From Burkholderia sp. 4M9327F10 (lineage in GTDB: Bacteria > Pseudomonadota > Gammaproteobacteria > Burkholderiales > Burkholderiaceae), in NCBI RefSeq assembly GCF_005503145.1, contig NZ_SCNV01000005.1:186001-250000 (forward strand): DNA of 64,000 nucleotides. Direction: 5' to 3'. The notes below the pieces were generated by a model. That model searched no databases. It was not told the origin of the DNA and was given only the letters and a program-made list of their open reading frames with translations. The translations under genes were made by a program, and so were the position numbers. Of the stretch, positions 49,884-58,369 are shown in pieces; the stretch's first letter is position 1; the number at the start of each line of letters is the position of its first letter.

Positions 49884-50416
49884 GCTGACCGGGCCCCTAG
49901 ATTCGAGTCCCGGCGTAGGTTTTGGTTTTGCCGAGCCGGCAGCTGCTACCGTGCTGCCGCCGTTCCCCTGAGTTCGTTGTCCCGGCGACAAAAGGAGCCC
50001 GGAGCCGTGGCCGCACAAGGGCGTGCCCGGAGGCCGCATGCGGAGCGGAGCCGCAGGCGAGCACCGAACGGGTGAGGACACGGCGAAGCGAACCCTTGTC
50101 CGGACACGGCGCAGGGCTACTGTCGCGAAAAGGGCAACGAACTCAGGGGAATGGCGCTGGTGGCCTGGTCACGCGAGAGGCAAAAAACGCCGCGCGGCGA
50201 GCGCCCTCATGCGAACGCAGTTCGCATCATTCCAGGCAGTTGGATGTCCAGAAGGGACGCCAGTCCCTTTTGGTCGGCGTCAGCCGAAAGGCAAGCGCTG
50301 AAAGCCCGAAGGGTCGAGACCCGCAAGGGGCTCGATGCGCAGCTCGCGACGCGAGCGGAGCACGCCATAGCGGTTTCCGGGCAACGCCCGGAAATGCCCC
50401 TCGCCTCTTCGTCTTT
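49884..50416. repeat. Structured leading-region repeat, copy A
   Basis: Start-proximal block (CCGGGCCCCTAGATTCGAG, about 49891-49909), then left arm GCCGTTCCCCTGAGTTCGTTG (49959-49979) whose partner lies at 50135-50155 (one G-T wobble), enclosing about 155 bases. Next comes CGCGCGGCGAGCGC, then hairpin ATGCGAA-CGCAG-TTCGCAT (50209-50227). Nearly the whole 530 bases recur as copy B. It lies upstream of the minus-strand operon 49856-48806. Confidence 0.85.
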
Positions 50417-50984
50417 GCTGGTGGTGATGATTCATATTGCGCCGGCAGCACGCTGACGGTAGCCACAGATCAAAACACTGGATCCGGTAATTCAGCAGGT
50501 GCCGGGCGGCAGCTGGCAATTCCCGAGAATCCGGAAAACGCTGGTTTGTCGCGGCCAGCGGCCGCAGCAAACGTGTTTGCTTCAGCCGTCGAGCTGGCGA
50601 TCGCCGGGTAGCCTGCAATGGCGCCGGTGCAGCGATTGTTGTCGACCGGCTCGAGCGTGGAATTTGAGAGAAATGCGGATGCCGGCAGATGCGCGCACCC
50701 TCAGACCAATTCAGGCTGGACCCGCCGCGGTGGATGACGCCGTGGGAGCCGCCGTCGTCCCGCTTTAGCGGGTTGCGTTTCATTCATGCCGCTTGCGGCA
50801 CCGTTGGGTGGCCAGCGCCGGGGCGAAGCCCCTAGAGCGTACCTTCTCTGACTCCGGAGCGGGACGCTTGCACGTAGCGTGACAGGCAATAGCCTGGCGC
50901 GATGCGTGCCCCGGTCCGGCTGGATACGACGGCCATTGAAATTTCCTCGGGAAAAGAACGGCCCATCTTGCAGGCCGTTTGCTC
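50417..50984. other. Gene-free hairpin-rich stretch
   Basis: No supported gene. Holds short hairpins (CCCGC-TTTA-GCGGG near 50760, TGCCGC-TT-GCGGCA near 50788, GGGGC-GAA-GCCCC near 50820) and a segment (50875-50930) similar in layout to the outer ends of repeats D and E. Ends with the terminator of the minus-strand operon to its right. Confidence 0.45.
50952..50979 (-). terminator. Intrinsic terminator of 52.9-51.0 kb operon
   Basis: On the minus strand AACGGCC and GGCCGTT pair around a 9-base loop and are followed by CTTTT. Located 5 bases after the stop at 50985. Confidence 0.75.
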
Positions 50985-51497
50985 CTAAACTTCGGTCCCG
51001 CCTATCCAGACATTACCGACATATGCGTCAGCTCCGCCGCTTTGCTTAACCTGTTCGATGATCTCCGCGCTATCGACCAGCGCGAACAGCGCCGCATGTG
51101 TCCACGCGACTTGCGGTGCAATCTCCGTCAGCACCGTGCCGCTCAGGTCTTTGAGGCAAAAGGTTGCGCGTTCGTTCCCGGCCAGCAAGTCCGGTTCACC
51201 TGCTCTGACCGCCTCGGCGATCAGCTTGATACCGGATCGGCTCATGTGGACATCTGCCGTGTGGGGTGCATGGTCGAGTCCGGCGTCCGGGTCGCTTATC
51301 GCTCGAATAGTGTCGACCGCAGAGCATGCGACGCACGCCCCGCCGTTCTGGTTGCGAAGGCTCTGGACGCTGGCTGACCGGTACGTCGATGTACAGCGCG
51401 CGCAGCGGTAGAGATCGGAAGGTGCGACGCCTGCGAGGGGGACGCCGGTGAGCGCGTCGTGCAACTGCTCGGTATCCAAAACGGGATTGAATTGCAT
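50985..51497 (-). CDS. Hypothetical protein with C4 zinc-ribbon-like motif, 170 aa
   Basis: Residues about 31-60 contain C-A-R-C ... C-V-A-C, four cysteines spaced as a zinc ribbon. The remainder is soluble alpha/beta. The ATG at 51497 is used because the frame above it overlaps the next small gene. No family recognised; DNA or RNA binding is possible. Confidence 0.55.
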   Translation of the reverse strand: MQFNPVLDTEQLHDALTGVPLAGVAPSDLYRCARCTSTYRSASVQSLRNQNGGACVACSAVDTIRAISDPDAGLDHAPHTADVHMSRSGIKLIAEAVRAGEPDLLAGNERATFCLKDLSGTVLTEIAPQVAWTHAALFALVDSAEIIEQVKQSGGADAYVGNVWIGGTEV

Positions 51498-51504
51498 GTT
51501 TGCC

Positions 51505-51675
51505 TCAGTATCCAAGCCAGTCGAGCACTTCCTTTCCCTGATATTCGGCGCGGTCGCCAACTTCCGCAAGGAATGCCGTAAACCCGCCATCGCAGTCATG
51601 CTTCGCAATCTCCGCCTCTGCTTCCGCGCGCGTGATGATCTCCTCGCACGCATCTTCGTAACACAGTCCACTCAT
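51505..51675 (-). CDS. Small acidic protein, 56 aa
   Basis: Starts M-S-G-L-C-Y-E-D-A-C-E-E-I-I-T and ends V-L-D-W-L-G-Y. Overlaps the upstream gene's stop by 4 bases (51672-51675) and lies 7 bases before the next gene, so it is embedded in the operon. Acidic, possibly a DNA mimic or inhibitor, but that is speculation from charge alone. Confidence 0.55.
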   Translation of the reverse strand: MSGLCYEDACEEIITRAEAEAEIAKHDCDGGFTAFLAEVGDRAEYQGKEVLDWLGY

Positions 51676-52172
51676 GATTTTTTTCCTCGCTGGCGAGAAA
51701 TGAAACGTGCGATCCGGCGCGTCAAAGTCAACTGGATAAAGACCTCGTCATTCACCCAGCCTGCGACGAATCCTCGCCACCAGTTAGCCCATCGGTCCCA
51801 CTGGCTGTACGTGTAGCCGTAGTGATCTGCGGCCTCTTCGCCCATGCACACGCTTTGACAAGCCGCTTCGGTCGCCCTCATCAGCTTCCATGACAACATT
51901 TCGCTACTCTGGCCCGTGCGCTGCTCGGCTCCGGGTGCGAAGTCATCCGCTCGCTCGTCGGTCGCCGGTGCGTGGAGCCAGTCGCTTTCCGTGGATGCGG
52001 CTTCGGCTGCTCGCCCCTGTTCAGTGCTCATGGTGTTGATGACGCGGCCCCGGGTCCGGATTAGCTGGCCGGTTTCCGCTTCGTGGTAGTGGGTCAGAGC
52101 GAGAGTATACGGACGGCCAGCACGATCGACGTCCGAGATGGTTTCATGTTGCAGCGTGCAGACGATTTGCAT
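51672..52172 (-). CDS. Hypothetical protein, 166 aa
   Basis: N-terminal beta-rich part (Q-I-V-C-T-L-Q-H-E-T-I-S), an acidic centre (about 50-90) and a Trp-rich, basic C-terminal part (S-Q-W-D-R-W-A-N-W-W-R-G-F near residue 123). No family recognised. Operon member of the group behind repeat B. Confidence 0.5.
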   Translation of the reverse strand: MQIVCTLQHETISDVDRAGRPYTLALTHYHEAETGQLIRTRGRVINTMSTEQGRAAEAASTESDWLHAPATDERADDFAPGAEQRTGQSSEMLSWKLMRATEAACQSVCMGEEAADHYGYTYSQWDRWANWWRGFVAGWVNDEVFIQLTLTRRIARFISRQRGKKS

Positions 52173-52184
52173 TTTCTGGACCTC

Positions 52185-52415
52185 TCAGGCGTAGCGTTCG
52201 GGGGTGGCTGCCGCGTATGCGGCGGTCTGGACCTCGTTGAAAGTCGCGGTATCGACAGTCACCAGGCGCTTGAAAATCATCGTGCCGTACACGTCGGCGA
52301 GCGCGCGTGCTTCAGCGCAGAGCGCCGGGGCCTGATCGCTGCCCTCGGGGCTGGGTTTGCGGTTACGCCAGATGTTGATCGCGGCTTCGAGCTGCTCGAT
52401 GGAAATGTCCGGCAT
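52185..52415 (-). CDS. DUF3717 domain protein, 76 aa
   Basis: Matches DUF3717, a small family common in Burkholderiales: I-S-I-E-Q-L-E-A-A-I-N-I-W-R-N-R near the start and L-C-A-E-A-R-A-L-A-D-V-Y-G-x-M-I in the middle. Function unknown. Start at 52415, after a GGAGATAC-type ribosome site. Confidence 0.72.
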   Translation of the reverse strand: MPDISIEQLEAAINIWRNRKPSPEGSDQAPALCAEARALADVYGTMIFKRLVTVDTATFNEVQTAAYAAATPERYA

Positions 52416-52450
52416 GGTTGTATCTCCGTTAGATTCGGACGCGTCGCGGC

Positions 52451-52702
52451 TCAGGCGACAATCCACATGAAAGGCTCACCCGAAAGAACGTCCAGGCCGA
52501 CAGGCCCAACGTTATCCTCATGGCTATAGACAATCGCGCGCGCCTTCGCGCCTGCGGACTCCAGAAACGAAAGGATTGCGCGGCGGTTGCACTTGCCGCG
52601 ATACGCCGTAACGTGTACGCCGTCGCTGGCTTCTGCTGTGATCACAACGTCATTCGAAGCAATCAGCAGATCCACCTGCAGGGAAGAAGCAATGCGGTTC
52701 AT
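52451..52702 (-). CDS. Hypothetical protein, 83 aa
   Basis: Soluble alpha/beta protein. Two starts are possible, both with GAGGACT: the ATG at 52747 (98 aa) and the one at 52702 (83 aa, better spacing of 6). No family recognised. Confidence 0.5.
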   Translation of the reverse strand: MNRIASSLQVDLLIASNDVVITAEASDGVHVTAYRGKCNRRAILSFLESAGAKARAIVYSHEDNVGPVGLDVLSGEPFMWIVA

Positions 52703-52759
52703 GGCGAGTCCTCTGTTAGCCGTGGATGCGGAGAGAAGGTTTTTCATTGCTCGCAGTCC

Positions 52760-52960
52760 TCAAAGGGGCATCGGAGACCAGCAGCCGGGGGCGTGGCGGT
52801 ACAGCGTCACGCGTTTGGTCTCGCCATTCAGTTCCGTTTCCAGACGCACGGCGCGCACGTCATCTTCCTGCCGACGCCACGTGTGCATGACGCGGATGGG
52901 TGCGGCTTCCTCGCAACCGAGAAAGTAAGCAGCGATACGGCGAAGAAGATTCGATTTCAT
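52760..52960 (-). CDS. Small leading-region protein, 66 aa (paralogue of 49358-49564)
   Basis: About 70 percent identical by eye to the 68-aa protein at 49358-49564; shares the core R-V-M-H-T-W-R-R and the C-terminal K-R-V-T-L-Y-R-H-A. First gene after repeat B, 34 bases from its conserved block. It differs mainly around residues 15-22 (C-E-E-A-A-P). Function unknown. Confidence 0.68.
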   Translation of the reverse strand: MKSNLLRRIAAYFLGCEEAAPIRVMHTWRRQEDDVRAVRLETELNGETKRVTLYRHAPGCWSPMPL

Positions 52961-52994
52961 GTTTGTGCGCTCCGGCTGGTGTTAAGGGTTTCAG

Positions 52995-53528
52995 GCTGAC
53001 CGGGACCCAAGATTCTGAGTCCCTTCGTAGGGGTGGTTTTTGCCCGATCGGCAGCTGCTACCGTGCTGCCGCCAGTCCCCTTAGTTCGTCGTCCCGCGAC
53101 TAAAGGAGCCCGTAGCCGTGGCCGGACAAGGGCGTGCCCGGAGGCCGCATGCGGAGCGGAGCCGAAGGCGAGCACCGAACGGGTGAGGACACGGCGAAGC
53201 GAACCCTTGTCCGGACACGGCGGAGGGCTACGGTCGCGAAACAGGACGACGAACTAAGGGGACTGGCCCGCGGTGGCCGGATACCGCGCGAGGGCGAAAA
53301 CGCCGCGCGGCGAGCGCCCTCATGCGAACGCAGTTCGCATCATTCCAGGCAGTTGGATGTCCAGAAGGGACACCAGTCCCTTTTGGTCGGCGTCAGCCGA
53401 AAGGCAAGCGCTGAAAGCCCGAAGGGTCGAGACCCGCAAGGGGCTCGATGCGCAGCTCGCGACGCGAGCGGAGCACGCCATAGCGGTTTCCGGGCAACGC
53501 CCGGAAATGCCCCTCGCCTCTCTGTCTT
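52995..53528. repeat. Structured leading-region repeat, copy B
   Basis: Nearly a full copy of A. Its arms GCCAGTCCCC...CGTCGTCC (53071-53094) and their partner (53244-53267) are a perfect 24-bp inverted repeat; positions that differ from copy A differ on both arms, keeping the pairing. The hairpin ATGCGAA-CGCAG-TTCGCAT is at 53322-53340. Upstream of the minus-strand operon 52960-50985. Confidence 0.87.
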
Positions 53529-53599
53529 GGGTGTTGCTGTGTTTCCCCATCTGGGCGCCGATGACAGACACGATTCAGACCCGGTGAAATGCACAGACG

Positions 53600-53636
53600 A
53601 AAAAAAAGCGCAGCCAGACCAACGGTCTGCATGCGC
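53600..53636 (-). terminator. Intrinsic terminator of 57.3-53.7 kb operon
   Basis: On the minus strand a long stem (GCGCATGCAGACC with GGTCTGGCTGCGC, one mismatch) around GTT is followed by eight T. It closes the operon whose last gene ends at 53666. Confidence 0.88.
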
Positions 53637-53665
53637 CCGGTCATACCCTGCTGAGTCTCAGCGAT

Positions 53666-54103
53666 TCATGCGTCGATCAGCTGCTCACGGCTGTCCGCCG
53701 CCGGCGGACGTCGACGCCGCGACGTGCCCTTGCGGACCCTCATCGGAAAGCTCTGAAGATGGTCGTTTGCCGCGCGGACAATAGGCTGCAGTTCGGCCCA
53801 TACTTCGGCGCCGGCGTCCGCCCCACGTCGATGCTCCTCGAGGATCGCCTTCATGAGCTGCCTCAGAATGTTGAGGTGACTACGAGTCAGCGGATCCTGG
53901 CGTGAGCGGTCGTTGGCCAGCAACAATCGCCATTCGTTCACACGACACTCCAGCGTGTTCCATTGAGTCGGCCGGATCGGCAAGCCATTCAGCACGCGAG
54001 CCGATAGCACCTGCGAAAGGATGACGGCCGCGTTGAGTGCCGGAGCCAGCTCGACCTGCTGCAGGGGACGCTGAGGCGTCGGATCGTTCCAGTGAGAGCC
54101 CAT
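53666..54103 (-). CDS. Hypothetical helical protein, 145 aa
   Basis: Mostly helical with a basic tail (R-V-R-K-G-T-S-R-R-R-R). The ATG at 54103 has a GGAGAC ribosome site; the frame upstream overlaps the nuclease gene. Similar all-helical small proteins occur on Burkholderia plasmids, but no named family was recognised. Confidence 0.52.
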   Translation of the reverse strand: MGSHWNDPTPQRPLQQVELAPALNAAVILSQVLSARVLNGLPIRPTQWNTLECRVNEWRLLLANDRSRQDPLTRSHLNILRQLMKAILEEHRRGADAGAEVWAELQPIVRAANDHLQSFPMRVRKGTSRRRRPPAADSREQLIDA

Positions 54104-54117
54104 GACTTTGTCTCCGC

Positions 54118-54708
54118 TCAGATCGGCCGACACGTGGCAAGGCGAGACTGGAAGTGCCGCTCAAAGTCCGCTGCGCCTGCCGCATCGTTCCACTCGATCA
54201 CGGCGTCCTCGCTGTTCGAAAATGTGCCGTCTTTTGTGTAGTTGATACTGCCCGTCTGAATGCTGCGGCCGTCGAGCACCATATCCTTGTCGTGCATGAT
54301 CTTGTACTGGTCGGTCGCGCAAACTGTCGCGCCGGATCTAGCAAGGTACGCAAGGCCCCGCTGAATGTATCCGTCGCGGTCATTCGCTATGTTCTCGTTA
54401 TAGTCAACGACGACGGACACCGTGACGCCTTCGCGGGCCTTCTGCGCGAGCGCTTCGAGCAAGGGGCGATAGGTCAAGACGTAAGCGAGCATATGGATCG
54501 ATTGGTGGGCGGAATACACGCCGAACATCACCAGCGGCATACCGATGCCGTCCGGCGAAAACGCGTGCCAGTTCTCCCGCGTTGAGGGCGCTGTGGCCGT
54601 GCGTGTCTGGACGGCCTGCTGCACCTCCGTGGCCCAGCTGTCCGACGCGCCTGCGTCTCGACACGCAAGTGCGACGATGATCGAAACCAGGGCGATGTGT
54701 GCTCTCAT
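54118..54708 (-). CDS. Exported PLD-family nuclease (Nuc-like), 196 aa
   Basis: Signal peptide (about 1-21) followed by a single phospholipase D domain. The HKD motif is H-D-K-D-M-V-L-D-G near residues 139-147 (His139, Lys141, Asp146), then G-S-I-N (153-156). One-motif members such as pKM101 Nuc dimerise into a DNA endonuclease active in the periplasm. In the leading region it could act on incoming or extracellular DNA; its real role is unknown. Confidence 0.85.
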   Translation of the reverse strand: MRAHIALVSIIVALACRDAGASDSWATEVQQAVQTRTATAPSTRENWHAFSPDGIGMPLVMFGVYSAHQSIHMLAYVLTYRPLLEALAQKAREGVTVSVVVDYNENIANDRDGYIQRGLAYLARSGATVCATDQYKIMHDKDMVLDGRSIQTGSINYTKDGTFSNSEDAVIEWNDAAGAADFERHFQSRLATCRPI

Positions 54709-54727
54709 GATTTTTCAAGTCCTGTAG

Positions 54728-54952
54728 TTATGCAGCGCGGCACGGCTGCGATGCTGCGGTGACGTTATTGGTGACAGTGCGATCGCGTTGGGACTGGCGA
54801 CGCTTGCGCGCGCGGTGCGCGTCGCGGTCGGTGTCGGTGTACATGCGGGCTTCGGCCCGGGAGTGGTCGCAGGCTTCACGGATGACGTCGGATAGCTCGT
54901 TATCGGACAAATCCGCGAATGCTTGAAACGAAATGCGTAGTGCCTTGGCCAT
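54728..54952 (-). CDS. Hypothetical protein, 74 aa
   Basis: Acidic N-terminal half and basic Arg-rich C-terminal half; no family recognised. Lies 20 bases upstream of the nuclease gene in the same operon. Confidence 0.48.
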   Translation of the reverse strand: MAKALRISFQAFADLSDNELSDVIREACDHSRAEARMYTDTDRDAHRARKRRQSQRDRTVTNNVTAASQPCRAA

Positions 54953-54983
54953 GACGCGTCCTCCGGATCTCTGCAGGTGAGCG

Positions 54984-55409
54984 TTACTCGAAATCGGCTG
55001 GCTGGGCGACGCCCGCCAGGATGGTGGTGCTGCTACGCTGCGCGTTCGTCAACACATAGACGCTGTGATCGGCTCGTAGGGAGAAGCGGGACAGTACGGC
55101 GCCGCCCTGCTCGATCGCGATCAGGTTCCGAGCCTGCTCGTCTGGAGTCATTTCGGACCAGTCGCCTGTTGCATGCCGCAAGGCAAACTCGATCTCCGAC
55201 CGGCCCACGCTGGCAAGCTGCGCGCGAACAACTTCGCCGGCGGCCAGTTCTCCGGTCGGGAAAAGTGGCTTCAGTTCGACGGCGCGAATGATCTGCCCCG
55301 CGGACCCGACCACGTAGCACTGAGCCTCGGGCGCGTTGCTTGGGGCGAGCGTCCGGGCCTCATCACGCTGGTCAGAGGAAAGTTCATGGAAATAGTGAAG
55401 TGTGGGCAT
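54984..55409 (-). CDS. Hypothetical protein, 141 aa
   Basis: The start is placed at 55409, the second ATG of GGAGGCAATGATG, five bases from the GGAGG. Soluble alpha/beta protein with no recognised domain. The identical GGAGGCAATGATG start region occurs at 63394, so the translation signal itself may be a shared element. Confidence 0.52.
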   Translation of the reverse strand: MPTLHYFHELSSDQRDEARTLAPSNAPEAQCYVVGSAGQIIRAVELKPLFPTGELAAGEVVRAQLASVGRSEIEFALRHATGDWSEMTPDEQARNLIAIEQGGAVLSRFSLRADHSVYVLTNAQRSSTTILAGVAQPADFE

Positions 55410-55420
55410 CATTGCCTCCA

Positions 55421-57019
55421 TCAGGGCTGTACGTGGCGCGCAGGCAGATCAAACGGCAGGACGCTCGCGACAAACGTCGCGACCCTTGCGCGGCCTTCCG
55501 CGTTTGCTAGGTCATTAAAGTCGGTGGGCCTGCCGACGACTGATTCGAAAGACGGCAGCAGGGCGACGCCCCCAATCGCTCGGGCCGCCTCGGTTGATGA
55601 TTCGAGGCCTTTGTTTCGCTGAACCAGCCGGATGTCGTTGTCGCGTCCGTTTGCGACGACATGCGCTGTGACACATCGCACGACGCCCTGCATGGACTCC
55701 AGTTCGAGCTTGTACTTGCCCTTGGGTGACTGGTGCCATGCTCCATCCGGCTGATAGCCCGCGAGGCTAACCTCACGGTGGAGTAAATCGTTTCCGGCGA
55801 ACACCTTGACAGACGCGCTCGCTGCGAGACCGCGCGGCATGACGGTCTCAATTTTCGCAAGCGCCTTCTCGATAAAGAACTGGTCGTTGTCGCCGCAAAC
55901 GATCTTCGGCTGGGATTTGGGCAGGCGCGGCCGCAAGGCTTTGGCAACCTCCACAAGATTGCCCGCGTCAAAACAGACGACAACGGGCAGGCCTGTCGAT
56001 TCAAACAGGCTTGCACCGGTCGCGTAGCCCTCCACCAATAACACGGCCGGGCACGCACACAATGCCGCGATGCCGTCCGCTCCGATGATGTGGAATGTGC
56101 CTTTCTTGCGAGCGCCGCTCGCGAAAAGCTTCAGACCATCCGACCTGTCGGAGATTGCCTGCACGGTCCAGAGCTTCCCGTCGACGTCGCGCGCGGGAAC
56201 AACGAGGAAGGATTCCTTGCTGCCGCGGAACGATTCGAGATTCAACAAGCCGGCTATGTCATGGACCCCGTTTCGCGCGACGCGCACGCCGTAAGCGCCT
56301 ACATTCTTGCGAATGCAATATCCGTGGCGCGACGCGTCCGACTCCGAGAGGGTTGCCAGAATTGCTTCCGTCTTCTCGGCGATCGCGGCATGTTCGCGCT
56401 CGACCTCGCGTTCACGAGCGATCGCCCGCTCGCGCTCTTGCGCGTTCAGCACGGCCCGTTGTTCGGGGGTTAGACGGATACCGTCGTAGTGCCAGGAACC
56501 CTCGCGGTCGAGAAAGTTGCGGATGAAGCCTTTCGGGACTGGACTGAGACTCAGGATATAGGCGCCCTTCTTCTGCCCTTTCGCGCCTTTGAGCAGGACG
56601 TTATGCCATTTTCCATCGGCGACGGGTGTCTCTCGCTGCAGGCCGTAGTCTTCCATCGCGTCCGCGAACGACGCGAGCACCTCCGACTCGTTCAGACCAA
56701 CCGTCTGGAGCGCGTTGCCGTCAAGCAGCCACTTCGAAAACGGGGTCCGGTCTGCCGACGCGGGGATCCAGCACACGCGCTGTTCTCTGTCCCACTCGGC
56801 ACCAAGCGCGCGCGCCTGAGGCTGATCGCCGCTCGGTACAGCCAGAAACAGCCGTTGCCCGGGTTCTGTCAGCTTGGCGCGTTGGGTAGCTGAAAGCTGC
56901 GATGCAGTGCCGGTGGCAGCATTGCGGGGCGTCACGCGCGAATGCCGGGCGGATGCGAGCGTTTGAGCCAGGGCGCGGTCTTCTGCGGCGGAGTTTCTTC
57001 TGGTCATGATGGCGTACAT
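55421..57019 (-). CDS. Plasmid TOPRIM primase-like protein with DUF5710, 532 aa
   Basis: DUF5710 domain near residues 55-99 (R-L-F-L-A-V-P ... A-L-G-A-E-W-D ... C-W-I-P), then a helical linker and a TOPRIM domain about 325-410: L-V-E-G-Y-A-T-G (Glu330), C-F-D-A-G-N and C-G-D-N-D give the acidic metal-binding residues. Such proteins (TraC/LtrC-type primases) prime the complementary strand after transfer. An earlier ATG, three codons before M-T-R-R-N, is used as start; either is possible. Confidence 0.78.
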   Translation of the reverse strand: MYAIMTRRNSAAEDRALAQTLASARHSRVTPRNAATGTASQLSATQRAKLTEPGQRLFLAVPSGDQPQARALGAEWDREQRVCWIPASADRTPFSKWLLDGNALQTVGLNESEVLASFADAMEDYGLQRETPVADGKWHNVLLKGAKGQKKGAYILSLSPVPKGFIRNFLDREGSWHYDGIRLTPEQRAVLNAQERERAIAREREVEREHAAIAEKTEAILATLSESDASRHGYCIRKNVGAYGVRVARNGVHDIAGLLNLESFRGSKESFLVVPARDVDGKLWTVQAISDRSDGLKLFASGARKKGTFHIIGADGIAALCACPAVLLVEGYATGASLFESTGLPVVVCFDAGNLVEVAKALRPRLPKSQPKIVCGDNDQFFIEKALAKIETVMPRGLAASASVKVFAGNDLLHREVSLAGYQPDGAWHQSPKGKYKLELESMQGVVRCVTAHVVANGRDNDIRLVQRNKGLESSTEAARAIGGVALLPSFESVVGRPTDFNDLANAEGRARVATFVASVLPFDLPARHVQP

Positions 57020-57040
57020 GTCAGGTTCGACTCTGTGAGG

Positions 57041-57301
57041 TTATTCGGAAAGCCATACGCGGAATTCCGCGAGCTTGGCGCGGCGACCTTCAGCAACACC
57101 CTTCTGAAACGCACGCCGATAAATGCTCAACGCCTGCTTGATCGCCTCGATATCGGCGTCACGGGAAAGCGTAAAGAGAAGGGTTTGGGTTTCAGCGTCT
57201 GCATCGTCATGAACTTCGGTGCGAAACTCGGTCCGGACAATGAATTCCGGTCCGTCGTGATGAACGATGACTTCTGTGCTGTCGAGTGCCTGCTGATCCA
57301 T
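57041..57301 (-). CDS. Hypothetical protein, 86 aa
   Basis: First gene after repeat C (start 20 bases from the conserved block). Acidic N-terminal half with beta-strands (V-I-V-H-H-D, F-I-V-R-T-E-F-R-T-E) and a basic helical C-terminus. No family recognised. Confidence 0.52.
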   Translation of the reverse strand: MDQQALDSTEVIVHHDGPEFIVRTEFRTEVHDDADAETQTLLFTLSRDADIEAIKQALSIYRRAFQKGVAEGRRAKLAEFRVWLSE

Positions 57302-57320
57302 CACTACCCCCTGTTTTTGC

Positions 57321-57665
57321 GCTGACCGGGCCCCTAGATTCGGAGTCCCGGCGTACCGTGCTTTGCCGAGAAAGCGGCTCCTTTCGAAGCTGCCGCCGTT
57401 CCCCTGAGTTCCTCGTCCCGCGACAAAAAGAGGCACGCATGAGCAGCGGTCAAGGATTCAAGCGCGGGGTGGGTGCGGGCAGTCGCGCAGCGACAACACG
57501 GCCCCGCGCGCCTTGACCGCTGCGATGGCGTGACTACTGTCGCGCTGGTGGACGGGGAAACAGGGGGCGGGGTTTCGGCACGGAGATCGACCGAGGCTAA
57601 GCGCCGCGCGGCGAGCGCCTTCTCGCGCTGCAGGCGCGACTCAACAGCGCGTTCGCAAGAACGAG
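57321..57665. repeat. Structured leading-region repeat, copy C
   Basis: Conserved block CCGGGCCCCTAGATTCGGAG (57326-57345), then CGTTCCCCTGAGTTC (57399-57413) with a degenerate partner near 57555-57575. Inside are GCAGCGGTCAAGG/CCTTGACCGCTGC arms (about 57436-57448 and 57514-57527) with an inner GTCGC/GCGAC hairpin. The small hairpin TCGCGC-TGCAG-GCGCGA is at 57623-57639. Upstream of the minus-strand operon 57301-53666. Confidence 0.82.
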
Positions 57666-57928
57666 GAGCGCAGCGAAAAAAAAGCCCCGCGCGAGCGGGG
57701 CGAAGGTACTGCTTCCGAGGCACAACAACGACAACAACAACAAAGCACAGCGGTCGCACGGTGAGACTTTTCGGGAGCGTAGCGACCGATCGGCGAGGCG
57801 CTGGCAGCCCCGACCGCAGGGAGAGGGGCGAGACTCCTGCGGAGGCTCGACGCTTAGCCCGCGCTGTTTGCGGGCGTAGCGCAACATAGCCGGTCTTTGC
57901 AACGCAAAGACGCCCCGGAAAAGACGTG
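57666..57928. other. Gene-free stretch between repeat C and membrane gene
   Basis: No supported gene. Contains AAAAAAAGCCCCGC-GCGAG-CGGGGC (57675-57702), a hairpin that can end transcription on the minus strand, and CAAC repeats near 57723-57740. Confidence 0.4.
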
Positions 57929-58366
57929 TCAGTCATGTTCCGATTCATCAAGGATCACTGACCAGCGCGGCAATATTTTTCCGGACCTCGATTCAAACCG
58001 GCGTGCAGCAGCAAACCAGCATGCAAATACAACAAAACAAATCAAAGACAACGCAAGATAGCCAAGCATCACACGCTTGATCAAGAACCAGTTGCCTTGT
58101 GCGACCGAGCATCCCTGTGGTGCAACAAAGTTCAGATGCGAAGCGAGCACCGGACTAAAAAAATGGACGACAGCAACCACAAACGGCGCAACGATCCAGA
58201 TTAGCGCGCCGGACGAAAGAGCCACGAGTGACCAGACGAACAGTTCGAGAACGACGGACCGGGGCACTCGGCGCCACGCTACTTTCACGACTGCGGGCGA
58301 TGGCTCAGTCTGTGTCGAAAGACGTCCGGCAAGGAAAGCAAATACGATCGAACTGAGCATTGGCAA
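57929..58366 (-). CDS. Membrane protein, 145 aa
   Basis: Two clear hydrophobic segments (about residues 38-70 and 95-118) plus an N-terminal one (1-15). Polar linker with cysteines between (F-V-A-P-Q-G-C-S-V). No family recognised. Starts next to the stop of the 106-aa gene, so cotranscribed. Confidence 0.55.
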   Translation of the reverse strand: MPMLSSIVFAFLAGRLSTQTEPSPAVVKVAWRRVPRSVVLELFVWSLVALSSGALIWIVAPFVVAVVHFFSPVLASHLNFVAPQGCSVAQGNWFLIKRVMLGYLALSLICFVVFACWFAAARRFESRSGKILPRWSVILDESEHD

Positions 58367-58369
58367 GAG

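Noticed and set aside
49890-49915. tRNA T-arm-like sequence in the repeat block (GACTCGAATC on the minus strand)
   Set aside because: No acceptor, D or anticodon arms can be formed around it in any of the five copies.
49922-50783. Long open frames on both strands across repeat A and its 3' flank
   Set aside because: The same frames recur with repeat B only because the DNA is duplicated; compensatory stem changes favour structure over coding.
53134-53784. 216-codon plus-strand frame across repeat B
   Set aside because: Arises from the repeat, is rich in Arg/Ala/Gly without domains, and crosses the terminator at 53600.
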